Shown piece after piece: positions 26,407 through 33,532 of a stretch of 64,000 bases of DNA. The notes beneath the pieces are model-generated. The model searched no databases. It had not been told where the DNA came from and saw only the letters and a program-made list of their open reading frames with translations. The DNA comes from an uncultured Verrucomicrobiota bacterium. Lineage in GTDB: Bacteria > Verrucomicrobiota > Verrucomicrobiia > Chthoniobacterales > JACTMZ01. The DNA is taken from positions 1 to 64,000 of the forward strand of contig CAJBKE010000004.1 in assembly GCA_903953565.1 (NCBI GenBank), in the 5' to 3' direction. A program made the translations under genes and the position numbers. The stretch's first letter is position 1. Each line of letters starts with the position of its first letter.

Positions 26407-28851
26407 CTACTCGGGGATGCGGACAGGGTCGAGGTGCCAGATATCTTTGGCGTATTCGAGAATGGTGCGGTCGCTGGAGAATTTGCCGACCCGGGCGGTA
26501 TTGAGGACTGCCATTTTGCCCCAACGCGGTTTGTCCTTGAAGGCCTCGGACACCTTGTCCTGCGTCTCGCAATAGGACTTGAAGTCGGCGAGGCAGAGGA
26601 AGGGGTCGTGGTAGAGAAGATTGTCTCGCAGGGGAGCGAGAACGTTGGCGCCTTCGCCCGGGGTGAAGTAGTCGGTGCCAAGCCAGTCGATGATGGCGGC
26701 AAGCTCGGGGTCGGACTCGTAAAACTTCCGCGGGTTGTATCCGTCTTGCACCAACTTGGTCACTTCCTCGACGGTGTTGCCGAAGATGAAAATGTTGTCG
26801 TCGCCGACTTCCTCGCGGATTTCCACATTGGCGCCGTCGAGCGTGCCGATGGTGATGGCGCCGTTCAGAGCGAGCTTCATGTTTCCTGTGCCGGAGGCTT
26901 CCTTGCCCGCAGTGGAGATTTGCTCGGAAAGATCGGCCGCGGGAACGATGCGCTGGGCGAGCGAAACGCGGTAGTTCGGCATGAAGGCGACTTTGAGTTT
27001 GCCCTTGATCCGGGTGTCCGCGTTGATCTTCGCGCCGACCGCGTTGATCGCCTTGATGATAAGCTTGGCTGTGTCATAGCCCGGTGCAGCCTTGGCCGCG
27101 AAGATGAAGACGCGCGGCGGGATATCGAGATTGGGATCCTTGAGCAGACGGCGGTAGAGCCAGAGGATATGAAGGAGGTTGAGGTGCTGGCGCTTGTATT
27201 CGTGGAGGCGCTTGATCTGCACGTCGAACATGGCAGAGGGGTCGACCTCGACGCCGCACTCGTCAAAGATGCGCTTGGCGAGTTTTTCTTTGTTCGCGTG
27301 CTTGACCGCCATGAATTCTTCGCGGAACGAGGCGTCGTCGGCCGAAGGTTCGAGTTTGCGCAGCAGGTCGAGATTGCGCTCCCACCCGCCGCCAATGGTG
27401 CGGGTGATGAGGTCGGCGAGGCGCGGGTTGCAGGCCACGAGCCAGCGGCGCGGGGTGATGCCGTTGGTCTTGTTGTTGATGCGGCCCGGATAGAGTTCGT
27501 CGAATTCGGGGAAGAGGTCGCTTTTGACCAGCTTGGTGTGAAGGGCGGCAACGCCGTTGACCGAATGGCTGCCGACGACGCTCAGGTGGCCCATGCGGAT
27601 CATTTGGTCGTGGCTTTCCTCGATGAGGGAGAGGGCGCGCTTCTTGGCGACGTCACCGGGCCACTTCTTTTCGACCTCGTCGAGGAAGTTCTTGTTGATC
27701 TCGAAAATGATCTGCAGATGACGCGGCAGGACCTTGCGGAACAGGCTGACGCTCCATTTCTCCAGCGCTTCGGGCAGAAGGGTGTGGTTGGTGTAGGCGA
27801 ACGTGCGCGTGACGATCGACCATGCCTTGTCCCAGGGGATGTCGTATTCGTCGACAAGAAGGCGTTGCAGTTCGGGAATGCTCACCGCCGGGTGGGTGTC
27901 GTTCAATTGGATGGCGACTTTGTCGGGGAACTTGGACCAATCGGAGTTGTCTTTCTCAAAGCGGCGGACGATGTCGCGCAGAGAGCAGGCGGTGAAAAAG
28001 TATTGCTGGAGCAGGCGCAACTCTTTTCCGGCCTCGGTGTGGTCGTTCGGGTAGAGAACCTTGCTGATGGTCTCGGCCATGTTCTTCTGCCGGACCGCTT
28101 CCTCGTAGCCTCCGCGGTTGAAGGCCTCCAAATCGAATTCCTCCGGCGCTTTCGACTCCCAGAGGCGGAGAAAATTGACCGTCTCCGTGCCGAAGCCCGG
28201 GATCGGTATATCATAAGGCACGCCAATGATCTTGCGGAAGTCGACCCAGACAGAGCGGGTGCGTCCGCGTCCGTCGTCGACCGTCTCGACGTGTCCGTAG
28301 ACAGGGATTTCCTGCTGGTGTTGCGGGCGGATGATCTCCCACGGGGAGCCGTATTGGATCCACGCATCGGGGAGCTCGACCTGATAGCCGTTGCGGAACT
28401 CCTGCTTGAAAAGGCCGTATTGGTAATGGATGCCGTAGCCGACGGCGGGTAAGTCGAGGGTGGCGAGGGAGTCGAGGAAGCAGGCGGCGAGGCGTCCGAG
28501 GCCGCCGTTGCCAAGGGCCATGTCGTATTCCTCGTCCCGGGTTTCTTCGAGCGGATGGCCGAGATTCTCGAGGGCCTCGCTGACTTCATTGTAAACGCCG
28601 GCGGCGAGCATGTTGTTGGCGAAAAGCCGGCCCATGAGGAACTCCATGGACATATAGTAGACGCGGCGGACGTTCTTCTCGTTGTGGACCGCGAGGGTTT
28701 TCATCATGCGTTCGATGACGCGGCGTTGAATGGCCATAGAGGTGGCAATCCACCATTCGCGGCGCGACGCAGTCACTTGGTCGCGGGCCATGGTGAATTT
28801 CAGCTCGTCGATGATTTCTTTTTCCAACGCCAAGGGTGCAATTTGGTGCAT
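26407..28851 (-). CDS. glgP: Glycogen/starch phosphorylase
   Basis: 814 residues, the usual length for the GT35 family. It releases glucose-1-phosphate from alpha-1,4-glucan with pyridoxal phosphate as cofactor. Diagnostic blocks are [35 protein letters not shown] and the cofactor-binding region [14 protein letters not shown], with the Schiff-base lysine in MKLAL. It is transcribed alone on the minus strand, convergent with uxs and divergent from an FAD oxidoreductase; its start has a pyrimidine-rich upstream region without Shine-Dalgarno. It works with glgX (57547-59727) in glycogen breakdown. Confidence 0.96.
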   Translation of the reverse strand: MHQIAPLALEKEIIDELKFTMARDQVTASRREWWIATSMAIQRRVIERMMKTLAVHNEKNVRRVYYMSMEFLMGRLFANNMLAAGVYNEVSEALENLGHPLEETRDEEYDMALGNGGLGRLAACFLDSLATLDLPAVGYGIHYQYGLFKQEFRNGYQVELPDAWIQYGSPWEIIRPQHQQEIPVYGHVETVDDGRGRTRSVWVDFRKIIGVPYDIPIPGFGTETVNFLRLWESKAPEEFDLEAFNRGGYEEAVRQKNMAETISKVLYPNDHTEAGKELRLLQQYFFTACSLRDIVRRFEKDNSDWSKFPDKVAIQLNDTHPAVSIPELQRLLVDEYDIPWDKAWSIVTRTFAYTNHTLLPEALEKWSVSLFRKVLPRHLQIIFEINKNFLDEVEKKWPGDVAKKRALSLIEESHDQMIRMGHLSVVGSHSVNGVAALHTKLVKSDLFPEFDELYPGRINNKTNGITPRRWLVACNPRLADLITRTIGGGWERNLDLLRKLEPSADDASFREEFMAVKHANKEKLAKRIFDECGVEVDPSAMFDVQIKRLHEYKRQHLNLLHILWLYRRLLKDPNLDIPPRVFIFAAKAAPGYDTAKLIIKAINAVGAKINADTRIKGKLKVAFMPNYRVSLAQRIVPAADLSEQISTAGKEASGTGNMKLALNGAITIGTLDGANVEIREEVGDDNIFIFGNTVEEVTKLVQDGYNPRKFYESDPELAAIIDWLGTDYFTPGEGANVLAPLRDNLLYHDPFLCLADFKSYCETQDKVSEAFKDKPRWGKMAVLNTARVGKFSSDRTILEYAKDIWHLDPVRIPE

Positions 28852-28934
28852 GATGAAGCGGTGAAGGTAGATGGGAGCATCAATGGTGCCAGAAAAATTT
28901 GTTCAAAGTGCGTCGCGCAAGTATTGACAAGGGG

Positions 28935-30179
28935 ATGACAATTGTTGTTGGGGCAGGGTTGGCCGGATTGACCTGCGCGAAAGTGCTGGCGCAAGCCGGG
29001 AAGCCGTTCTGCTTGCTCGAGGCGGCTTCGCGACCGGGCGGAAGAGTGGTATCCGACCGGACTCAGGAGGGCTTCATCCTCGACCGCGGATTCCAGGTTC
29101 TTCTCGATTCGTATCCCGTGGCCCGCAGGCATTTGGATTTCCAAGGATTGGGCGGGGGGCGGTTCCGTGCCGGGGCGATGTTTGTCGGGCGAGGAATGCC
29201 GCGCACTTTGGAGAATCCGCGGCATCGTCCATCGGCGGCCTTGGACGCACTGGGATCGGGGGTGCTCCCGTTACCGGATCAGTTGCGCATGATGCTTTTG
29301 GCGGTCATGGCCGTGACTGGAAGCAGCCGTGTGAACGATCTTTCTACCGAGGCTCTCTTGCGGCGCTGCGGATTCGGGGAGGATTTTTTCGTGCGGTTCG
29401 CACGTCCTTTTTTCGGCGGCGTGCTGCTTGATCCCGGGTTGCAGACGAGCGCTGGTCTGTTTCTCAACTACTTGCGACGCTTTGTCACCGGGCGGGCGTT
29501 GCTTCCTGCGCTCGGGATGGGAGGTCTGGCGGAACAGTTGGCCTCGTATTTACCGCGGGAGTCGGTTCATTTCGAAACACGAGTTGAAGCGCTTGTTTTT
29601 CGGGAGGAGCGCGTGAGCGGGGTGCGCTTGGCCGATGGCAGAGAGATCCAGGCGCAGGAAGTTGTTTGCGCTGTAGATGAACCCTCCACCTGCCGGCTCC
29701 TTGGCCGGGGAAGTCCGCGGTCGGCGCGGGGCACAGCGGTTCACTATTTTGCGGCGGACCGGGCACTTTATTCGGGCGCATGGCTCTGCTTGCCGCCACG
29801 GAGCGACGCGAGTCCGGTGCTGCATGCGGCGATCGTCACGAATGTCGAGCCCGCGCTGGCGCCTGCTGGGTCGCATCTTTGGAGTGTCACGGTGCTGCCG
29901 GAACATCCCAAGGCGGCTGACGCGGAGTTTGTGGCGTGCGAGGTAACTTCATGGTTCCAAGCCGGGGCGGGAGAGCTGCGTCCTTTGTCTTATGTGCAGG
30001 TTCCTTACGCGGTGCCGGAGCAGTTGCCGGGCTTCGAGCGGCGGCCTGCGCCGTGGGGCGCTTTGCCAGATGGTTTGCTGGTGGCGGGAGATGCGGCTTG
30101 TGGCGCGAGCATTGACGCCGTGTTGGCCAGCGGAGAGGCGGCCGCCAAAAAAGTGATTTTGTCCGGCCGGCTTAACTGA
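28935..30179 (+). CDS. FAD-dependent amine-oxidase/phytoene-desaturase-like oxidoreductase
   Basis: 414 residues from the ATG at 28935, directly ahead of the FAD-binding motif VVGAGLAGLTCAKVL; TTG and GTG codons upstream would only add a nonconserved stretch. The motif continues with LLEAASRPGGRV, and the C-terminal FAD motif is LLVAGDAACGASIDAVLASG. The family includes carotenoid desaturases, protoporphyrinogen oxidases and amine oxidases; nothing here fixes the substrate. The following gene encodes a flippase-like membrane protein 23 bases downstream. Confidence 0.85.
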   Translation: MTIVVGAGLAGLTCAKVLAQAGKPFCLLEAASRPGGRVVSDRTQEGFILDRGFQVLLDSYPVARRHLDFQGLGGGRFRAGAMFVGRGMPRTLENPRHRPSAALDALGSGVLPLPDQLRMMLLAVMAVTGSSRVNDLSTEALLRRCGFGEDFFVRFARPFFGGVLLDPGLQTSAGLFLNYLRRFVTGRALLPALGMGGLAEQLASYLPRESVHFETRVEALVFREERVSGVRLADGREIQAQEVVCAVDEPSTCRLLGRGSPRSARGTAVHYFAADRALYSGAWLCLPPRSDASPVLHAAIVTNVEPALAPAGSHLWSVTVLPEHPKAADAEFVACEVTSWFQAGAGELRPLSYVQVPYAVPEQLPGFERRPAPWGALPDGLLVAGDAACGASIDAVLASGEAAAKKVILSGRLN

Positions 30180-30202
30180 TTGATTAGCTGTCTCTTTGGC
30201 TC

Positions 30203-31225
30203 ATGAAGAAGACTTTGCTCACGGCGCTGCAAATTGCGGTTACCATCGGTTTGCTCTGGTGGGTGTTCCATGATCCCGAGCGCCGCAGTGAGATGCTTGC
30301 CGCGGCCAAGTTGGCCAACGTCTGGTGGTTGGGGGCCGGGATTCTGGTGTTTTTTTTCTGCACGATCGTCGCCACGGCGCGTTGGAAGATCTTGCTGGCG
30401 GTGCAAGACATCAACATGACGTGGCTGCGGACTTGGCAGCTTTTCATGATCGGAATGTTCTTCAACCTCTTCATGCTCGGATCGACAGGCGGCGATGTGG
30501 TGAAGATGTTTTTGACCATGCGCGAGGCCAGCAACAACAAAGCGGCGGCGCTGCTGAGTGTGTTCATGGACCGCGTTATCGGCATGCTGGCGCTCATCTT
30601 TTTGAGCGTTGCTTTCCTCTATTTCCGCTACGACCTGCTCAACCATGCGGAGGGGAGTTCGACCCTGCTCAATCTGCTTCTCTGGCTCATGGCAGCTGCT
30701 CTCCTCATTATTGTCGGAATGTTTGCCGTGTCCGCGCTCGGTTGGGTGCACTATCTGCCGCAGTGGACGCCGCTGCGCGGCCGCATCGTGGAAATCTCGG
30801 CGGCTTGTCACATGTATGCCAAGGGGTGGCGGCTGACTATTTGGGCGTTTCTTATTTCCTTTCCGCTCTTCGGGATGTTTTTCACCACGTTCTACTGCGC
30901 GGCGCGTGCCTTCACCGACCAGCTTGGCATAGTGGACATTTTTTCGGTTATGCCGATTGTTGCGGTGATCACGGCCATCCCGATCAGTGTTTCAGGCATT
31001 GGTCTGCGCGAAAGCCTCTTTGTTTCGCTGCTCGCGCCTTTCGGCGTGACTGCGGCGGTGGCCACGCTCATTTCCGTAACCGGCTTTCTGATCAACACAC
31101 TCGGAAGCTTGGCCGGTGGATTGGTTTTCCTTTTCTACCGATCCTCGACCCACGAATCGATCAACCTGCGTGACATGCAGAAAGAGGTCGACCGGCTCGA
31201 GGGCCAGATCGAACACAGCGAATGA
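30203..31225 (+). CDS. Flippase-like membrane protein (UPF0104 / lysylphosphatidylglycerol synthase TM family)
   Basis: 340 residues with about eight membrane helices. The family marks are FFNLFMLGSTGGDVVKMF, the segment SVFMDRVIGMLALI, and ISVSGIGLRESLF near the C-terminus. Related proteins include the flippase domain of MprF and AglD-linked proteins, which move or modify lipid-linked substrates. Its ATG lies 23 bases after the FAD oxidoreductase and its stop overlaps the next start (ATGA). A role in moving a lipid-linked sugar is possible but unproven. Confidence 0.85.
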   Translation: MKKTLLTALQIAVTIGLLWWVFHDPERRSEMLAAAKLANVWWLGAGILVFFFCTIVATARWKILLAVQDINMTWLRTWQLFMIGMFFNLFMLGSTGGDVVKMFLTMREASNNKAAALLSVFMDRVIGMLALIFLSVAFLYFRYDLLNHAEGSSTLLNLLLWLMAAALLIIVGMFAVSALGWVHYLPQWTPLRGRIVEISAACHMYAKGWRLTIWAFLISFPLFGMFFTTFYCAARAFTDQLGIVDIFSVMPIVAVITAIPISVSGIGLRESLFVSLLAPFGVTAAVATLISVTGFLINTLGSLAGGLVFLFYRSSTHESINLRDMQKEVDRLEGQIEHSE

Positions 31226-31587
31226 GGCGTTCGGGCGAGGTGCGACTGCGGCTGAGTTTCGACGGGAAGCTGCTGGGGCGCCCGAGTCTCGCCACGCGCG
31301 TCCGCGAATTGCTGGCTGCGGGGCATTTGAAGCGGCTCCACGTTGCCTTCATTCCATCTATCGTCGGGGGAGCATCAACGCCGACCTTGCTCGGTCCGCC
31401 GTTTGAGTCCTTGCTGCAAAAGTCGGTCACGCTTCGGCTTGAACGCATGCAGCAAAAGGGTGCCCGTTGCGAAGCCGTCTACGCCGTGATGGGGCGCGGC
31501 AAATTTGCTTCCGCGCCAGGCGCATCACGGGTAAAGAAGAGGGCATGCAAACGGGCGGCCCGGAAGACACATTCATTCGCAACCTGA
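31222..31587 (+). pseudogene. Truncated RibD C-terminal (reductase-like) fragment
   Basis: 121 residues, starting in a 4-base ATGA overlap with the previous gene. Residues about 20-95 (LLAAGHLKRLHVAFIPSIVG, GGASTPTLLG, then ESLLQKSVTLRLERMQQKGA) match the end of the RibD/dihydrofolate-reductase-like domain of pyrimidine reductases: the helix before the strand, the GG turn and the final strands. The first 120 or so residues of that domain, with the NADPH-binding strand, are absent, and the C-terminal 25 residues are basic and unlike the family. It is therefore probably a remnant, though translational coupling means a short protein may still be made. Confidence 0.55.
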
Positions 31588-31691
31588 TCATTCTCGCCGG
31601 CGCAGGCGCAGCCATAGGCCTCCTTGCGGTGGCCACCATCGTCACGGTGCTGGTCAGTGCCAATTTCAACATCCTCAATTGGATGGAGTAG
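31545..31691 (+). CDS. 48-residue single-helix membrane protein
   Basis: ATG at 31545 with AAGAAG a few bases upstream. The protein has a short acidic N-terminus (QTGGPEDTF), one membrane helix (about 13-38, LIILAGAGAAIGLLAVATIV) and a short tail ending NWME. It overlaps the end of the RibD-like fragment in another frame and precedes rpmI by 46 bases. I do not recognise the family. Confidence 0.55.
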   Translation: MQTGGPEDTFIRNLIILAGAGAAIGLLAVATIVTVLVSANFNILNWME

Positions 31692-31737
31692 GAAAGTCTT
31701 GCTCTCCGCTGGGTGGCCCGATACTCTCCCGCCCCTT

Positions 31738-31947
31738 ATGCCGAAACCGGTAGCACGCAGAAAAACAAAGAAAGCGGTGGCCAAGCGATTCAAGGTCACG
31801 GCTTCCGGCAAGGTCCTCCGCGCCCAAGCTTCACGACGCCACTTGTTGTCGTCAAAAAGCGCCAAGCGCAAGCGCCAGCTCGCCAAGAGCGTCCTTGTGG
31901 ACGTGACCGACGTCGCCCGCATCAAAGAGAACCTGCCGTTTGGCTGA
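31738..31947 (+). CDS. rpmI: Ribosomal protein L35
   Basis: 69 residues, basic, with the L35 pattern KTKKAVAKRFKVTASGKV and RRHLLSSKSAKRKRQL. It binds 23S rRNA in the large subunit. It heads the conserved order rpmI-rplT-pheS-pheT; the usual upstream infC gene (IF-3) is missing here and replaced by the 48-residue membrane protein. The gap to rplT is 119 bases, longer than usual, and structured. Confidence 0.96.
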   Translation: MPKPVARRKTKKAVAKRFKVTASGKVLRAQASRRHLLSSKSAKRKRQLAKSVLVDVTDVARIKENLPFG

Positions 31948-31965
31948 AAATTGACGCCGGTCGAC

Positions 31966-32066
31966 GCACCTGGCCCCGCGAATCGGGGCTCACGGGATGG
32001 GTGAGGTGCGGGACCGAACAACGAAACGATCCGTCCCGAGGAGACCGCCGCAAGGCGGGACAATAA
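31966..32066 (+). promoter_or_regulatory. Structured leader between rpmI and rplT
   Basis: GCACCT (31966-31971) can pair with AGGTGC (32004-32009), enclosing a hairpin of GCCCCG/CGGGGC (31973-31978, 31984-31989, loop CGAAT). Further on, GAGGAGA (32038-32044) looks like the rplT ribosome binding site but lies 22 bases from the ATG; between them CCGCC-GCAA-GGCGG (32045-32058) forms a GNRA-capped hairpin. Looping it out leaves a spacing of eight bases. L20 regulates its own operon in other bacteria; a similar control here is inference. Confidence 0.5.
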
Positions 32067-32429
32067 ATGCCAAGAGCAACAAACGCGCCGGCCAGTCGTG
32101 AGCGGCGCAAAACGATGGTGTCGAAGGCCAAGGGTTACCGTGGCCGTCGCAGCAAACTCTTCCGTTACGCCAAAGACGCGCGGATGAAGGCCCAAGTCTG
32201 GGCGACCCGCGATCGCAAGACGCGCAAACGGAACCTCCGCGGACTGTGGATCACGCGCATCAATGCCGCGTGCCGCGCCGAGGGGATCACCTACAGCCGC
32301 TTGATGGAAGGCCTGAAAAAGGCGTCCATCGCCATCAACCGCAAAATGCTGGCCGACTTGGCCGTGGCCGACGAGGACACGTTCAAGCAGATCGTGGCCA
32401 GAGGTGCGGCGGCGCTGAAAGCTGCCTGA
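32067..32429 (+). CDS. rplT: Ribosomal protein L20
   Basis: 120 residues. Characteristic segments are AKGYRGRRSKLFRYAKDA, RDRKTRKRNLRGLWITRINA and GITYSRLMEGLKKA. It is an early 23S rRNA-binding protein required for large-subunit assembly. The start at 32067 is fixed by an in-frame stop (TAA) immediately before it. Its presumed ribosome binding site is separated from the ATG by a small hairpin. A stable hairpin follows the stop codon, before pheS. Confidence 0.97.
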   Translation: MPRATNAPASRERRKTMVSKAKGYRGRRSKLFRYAKDARMKAQVWATRDRKTRKRNLRGLWITRINAACRAEGITYSRLMEGLKKASIAINRKMLADLAVADEDTFKQIVARGAAALKAA

Positions 32430-32434
32430 TTTCG

Positions 32435-32503
32435 TTGTAGCCGCGGCACTCCGGTGCCGCGTTTGTCGCAAGGCTGGCGGGGCAGAGGCTGCCGCGGCTA
32501 CAA
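32435..32503 (+). repeat. 14-bp inverted repeat around the rplT-pheS junction
   Basis: TTGTAGCCGCGGCA (32435-32448) and TGCCGCGGCTACAA (32490-32503) are perfect inverted copies. The first arm overlaps the 5' half of the compact hairpin at 32442-32461, so only one of the two structures can form. It may be a dispersed palindromic element or an attenuator for pheST. Confidence 0.7.
32442..32465 (+). terminator. Candidate attenuator/terminator hairpin after rplT
   Basis: CGCGGCAC (32442-32449) pairs with GTGCCGCG (32454-32461) across a TCCG tetraloop closed by C-G, an extra-stable UNCG type, followed by TTTGT. The short T run makes it a weak intrinsic terminator. It lies 12 bases after the rplT stop and 51 bases before pheS. 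Confidence 0.45.
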
Positions 32504-32512
32504 TTTCGCATC

Positions 32513-33532
32513 ATGCGTGAGGAACTGACCGCCCTGCGCGAGCAGGCGCTGCGCGATATCGCCGGCGCGGCGGATTCGCCCGCCCTCGAGCAGGTGCGGG
32601 TGGCCATCACCGGTCGTTCTGGGCGGCTAACACAGGCCGGAGAGCAGATGCGGCATCTGCCGAAGGAGGATCGGCCGGAAGTCGGCAAGCTTCTCCATGA
32701 AGTCCGCACCGCTATCACCGGCGCGCTCGAGTCGCGCACGGCCGGACTCGCAGCGGCCGCCGAAGAGGCTGAGCTCGCGCAAATCGACCCGACTTTGCCC
32801 GGCCTTGCGCGCCCCGTCGGCAGCCTGCATCCCTTGCAGCATTTGCAGCGCCGCGCGGTGGATATTTTCCGCCGCATGGGTTTCGCCTTGGCCGAGGGGC
32901 CCGACATTGAAACCGAATGGCATTGCTTTGACGCGCTCAATACGCCGCCCGACCATCCGGCGCGCAACGAGCAGGACACGCTTTATCTCCCCGACGGCCG
33001 CCTTTTGCGCACGCACACCTCGAGCGTGCAGATCCGCACGATGGAAAATCAGACCCCTCCGATCCGCATCATCGCGCCGGGTGCAGCTTACCGCCGGGAC
33101 GAAGTCGACGCCACGCATCTCGCGCAGTTCACCCAAATGGAAGGGCTCTATGTCGATGAAGGTGTCACCTTGGGAGACCTCAAGGGGACGCTCGAATATT
33201 TCTTCCGCGAGTTGTTCGGCTCCGATGCGAAGGTGCGGTTTCGTCCGCACTTTTTCCCATTCACGGAACCGAGCTACGAAATCGATGTGCGCGCCGCTGC
33301 GTTGGGGGGCGGCGAGCGGTGGCTCGAGCTGGCCGGTTGCGGCATGGTCGATCCGGCAGTCTTCGCACAGATCAACGAACGCCGCGGCGACAATGCGTTC
33401 GATCCGGATAAAGTGACCGGCTTCGCCTTCGGCTTCGGTCTCGAGCGTCTGGCCATGATCCTCTATGGCGTGCCCGATATTCGCATGTTCGTGGAAAACG
33501 ACCAGCGCTTTCTCTCGCAATTTCCGTCATGA
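32513..33532 (+). CDS. pheS: Phenylalanyl-tRNA synthetase alpha subunit
   Basis: 339 residues. After an N-terminal coiled coil, the class II catalytic core carries HPLQHLQRRAVDIFRRMGF, DGRLLRTHTSSVQIRTME, the fTEPSYEIDV block (motif 2 region) and the motif 3 segment GFAFGFGLERLAM. It charges tRNA-Phe as an alpha2beta2 enzyme with PheT. Its stop overlaps the pheT start by four bases (ATGA). Confidence 0.97.
   Translation: MREELTALREQALRDIAGAADSPALEQVRVAITGRSGRLTQAGEQMRHLPKEDRPEVGKLLHEVRTAITGALESRTAGLAAAAEEAELAQIDPTLPGLARPVGSLHPLQHLQRRAVDIFRRMGFALAEGPDIETEWHCFDALNTPPDHPARNEQDTLYLPDGRLLRTHTSSVQIRTMENQTPPIRIIAPGAAYRRDEVDATHLAQFTQMEGLYVDEGVTLGDLKGTLEYFFRELFGSDAKVRFRPHFFPFTEPSYEIDVRAAALGGGERWLELAGCGMVDPAVFAQINERRGDNAFDPDKVTGFAFGFGLERLAMILYGVPDIRMFVENDQRFLSQFPS

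Noticed and set aside
26434-28452. 672-codon open frame opposite glgP
   Set aside because: glgP on the minus strand is unmistakable; the opposite frame is a composition artefact of high-GC codons.
28899-28934. TTG/GTG starts upstream of the FAD oxidoreductase
   Set aside because: They add a nonconserved basic segment; the ATG at 28935 is immediately before the FAD-binding motif, as usual in the family.
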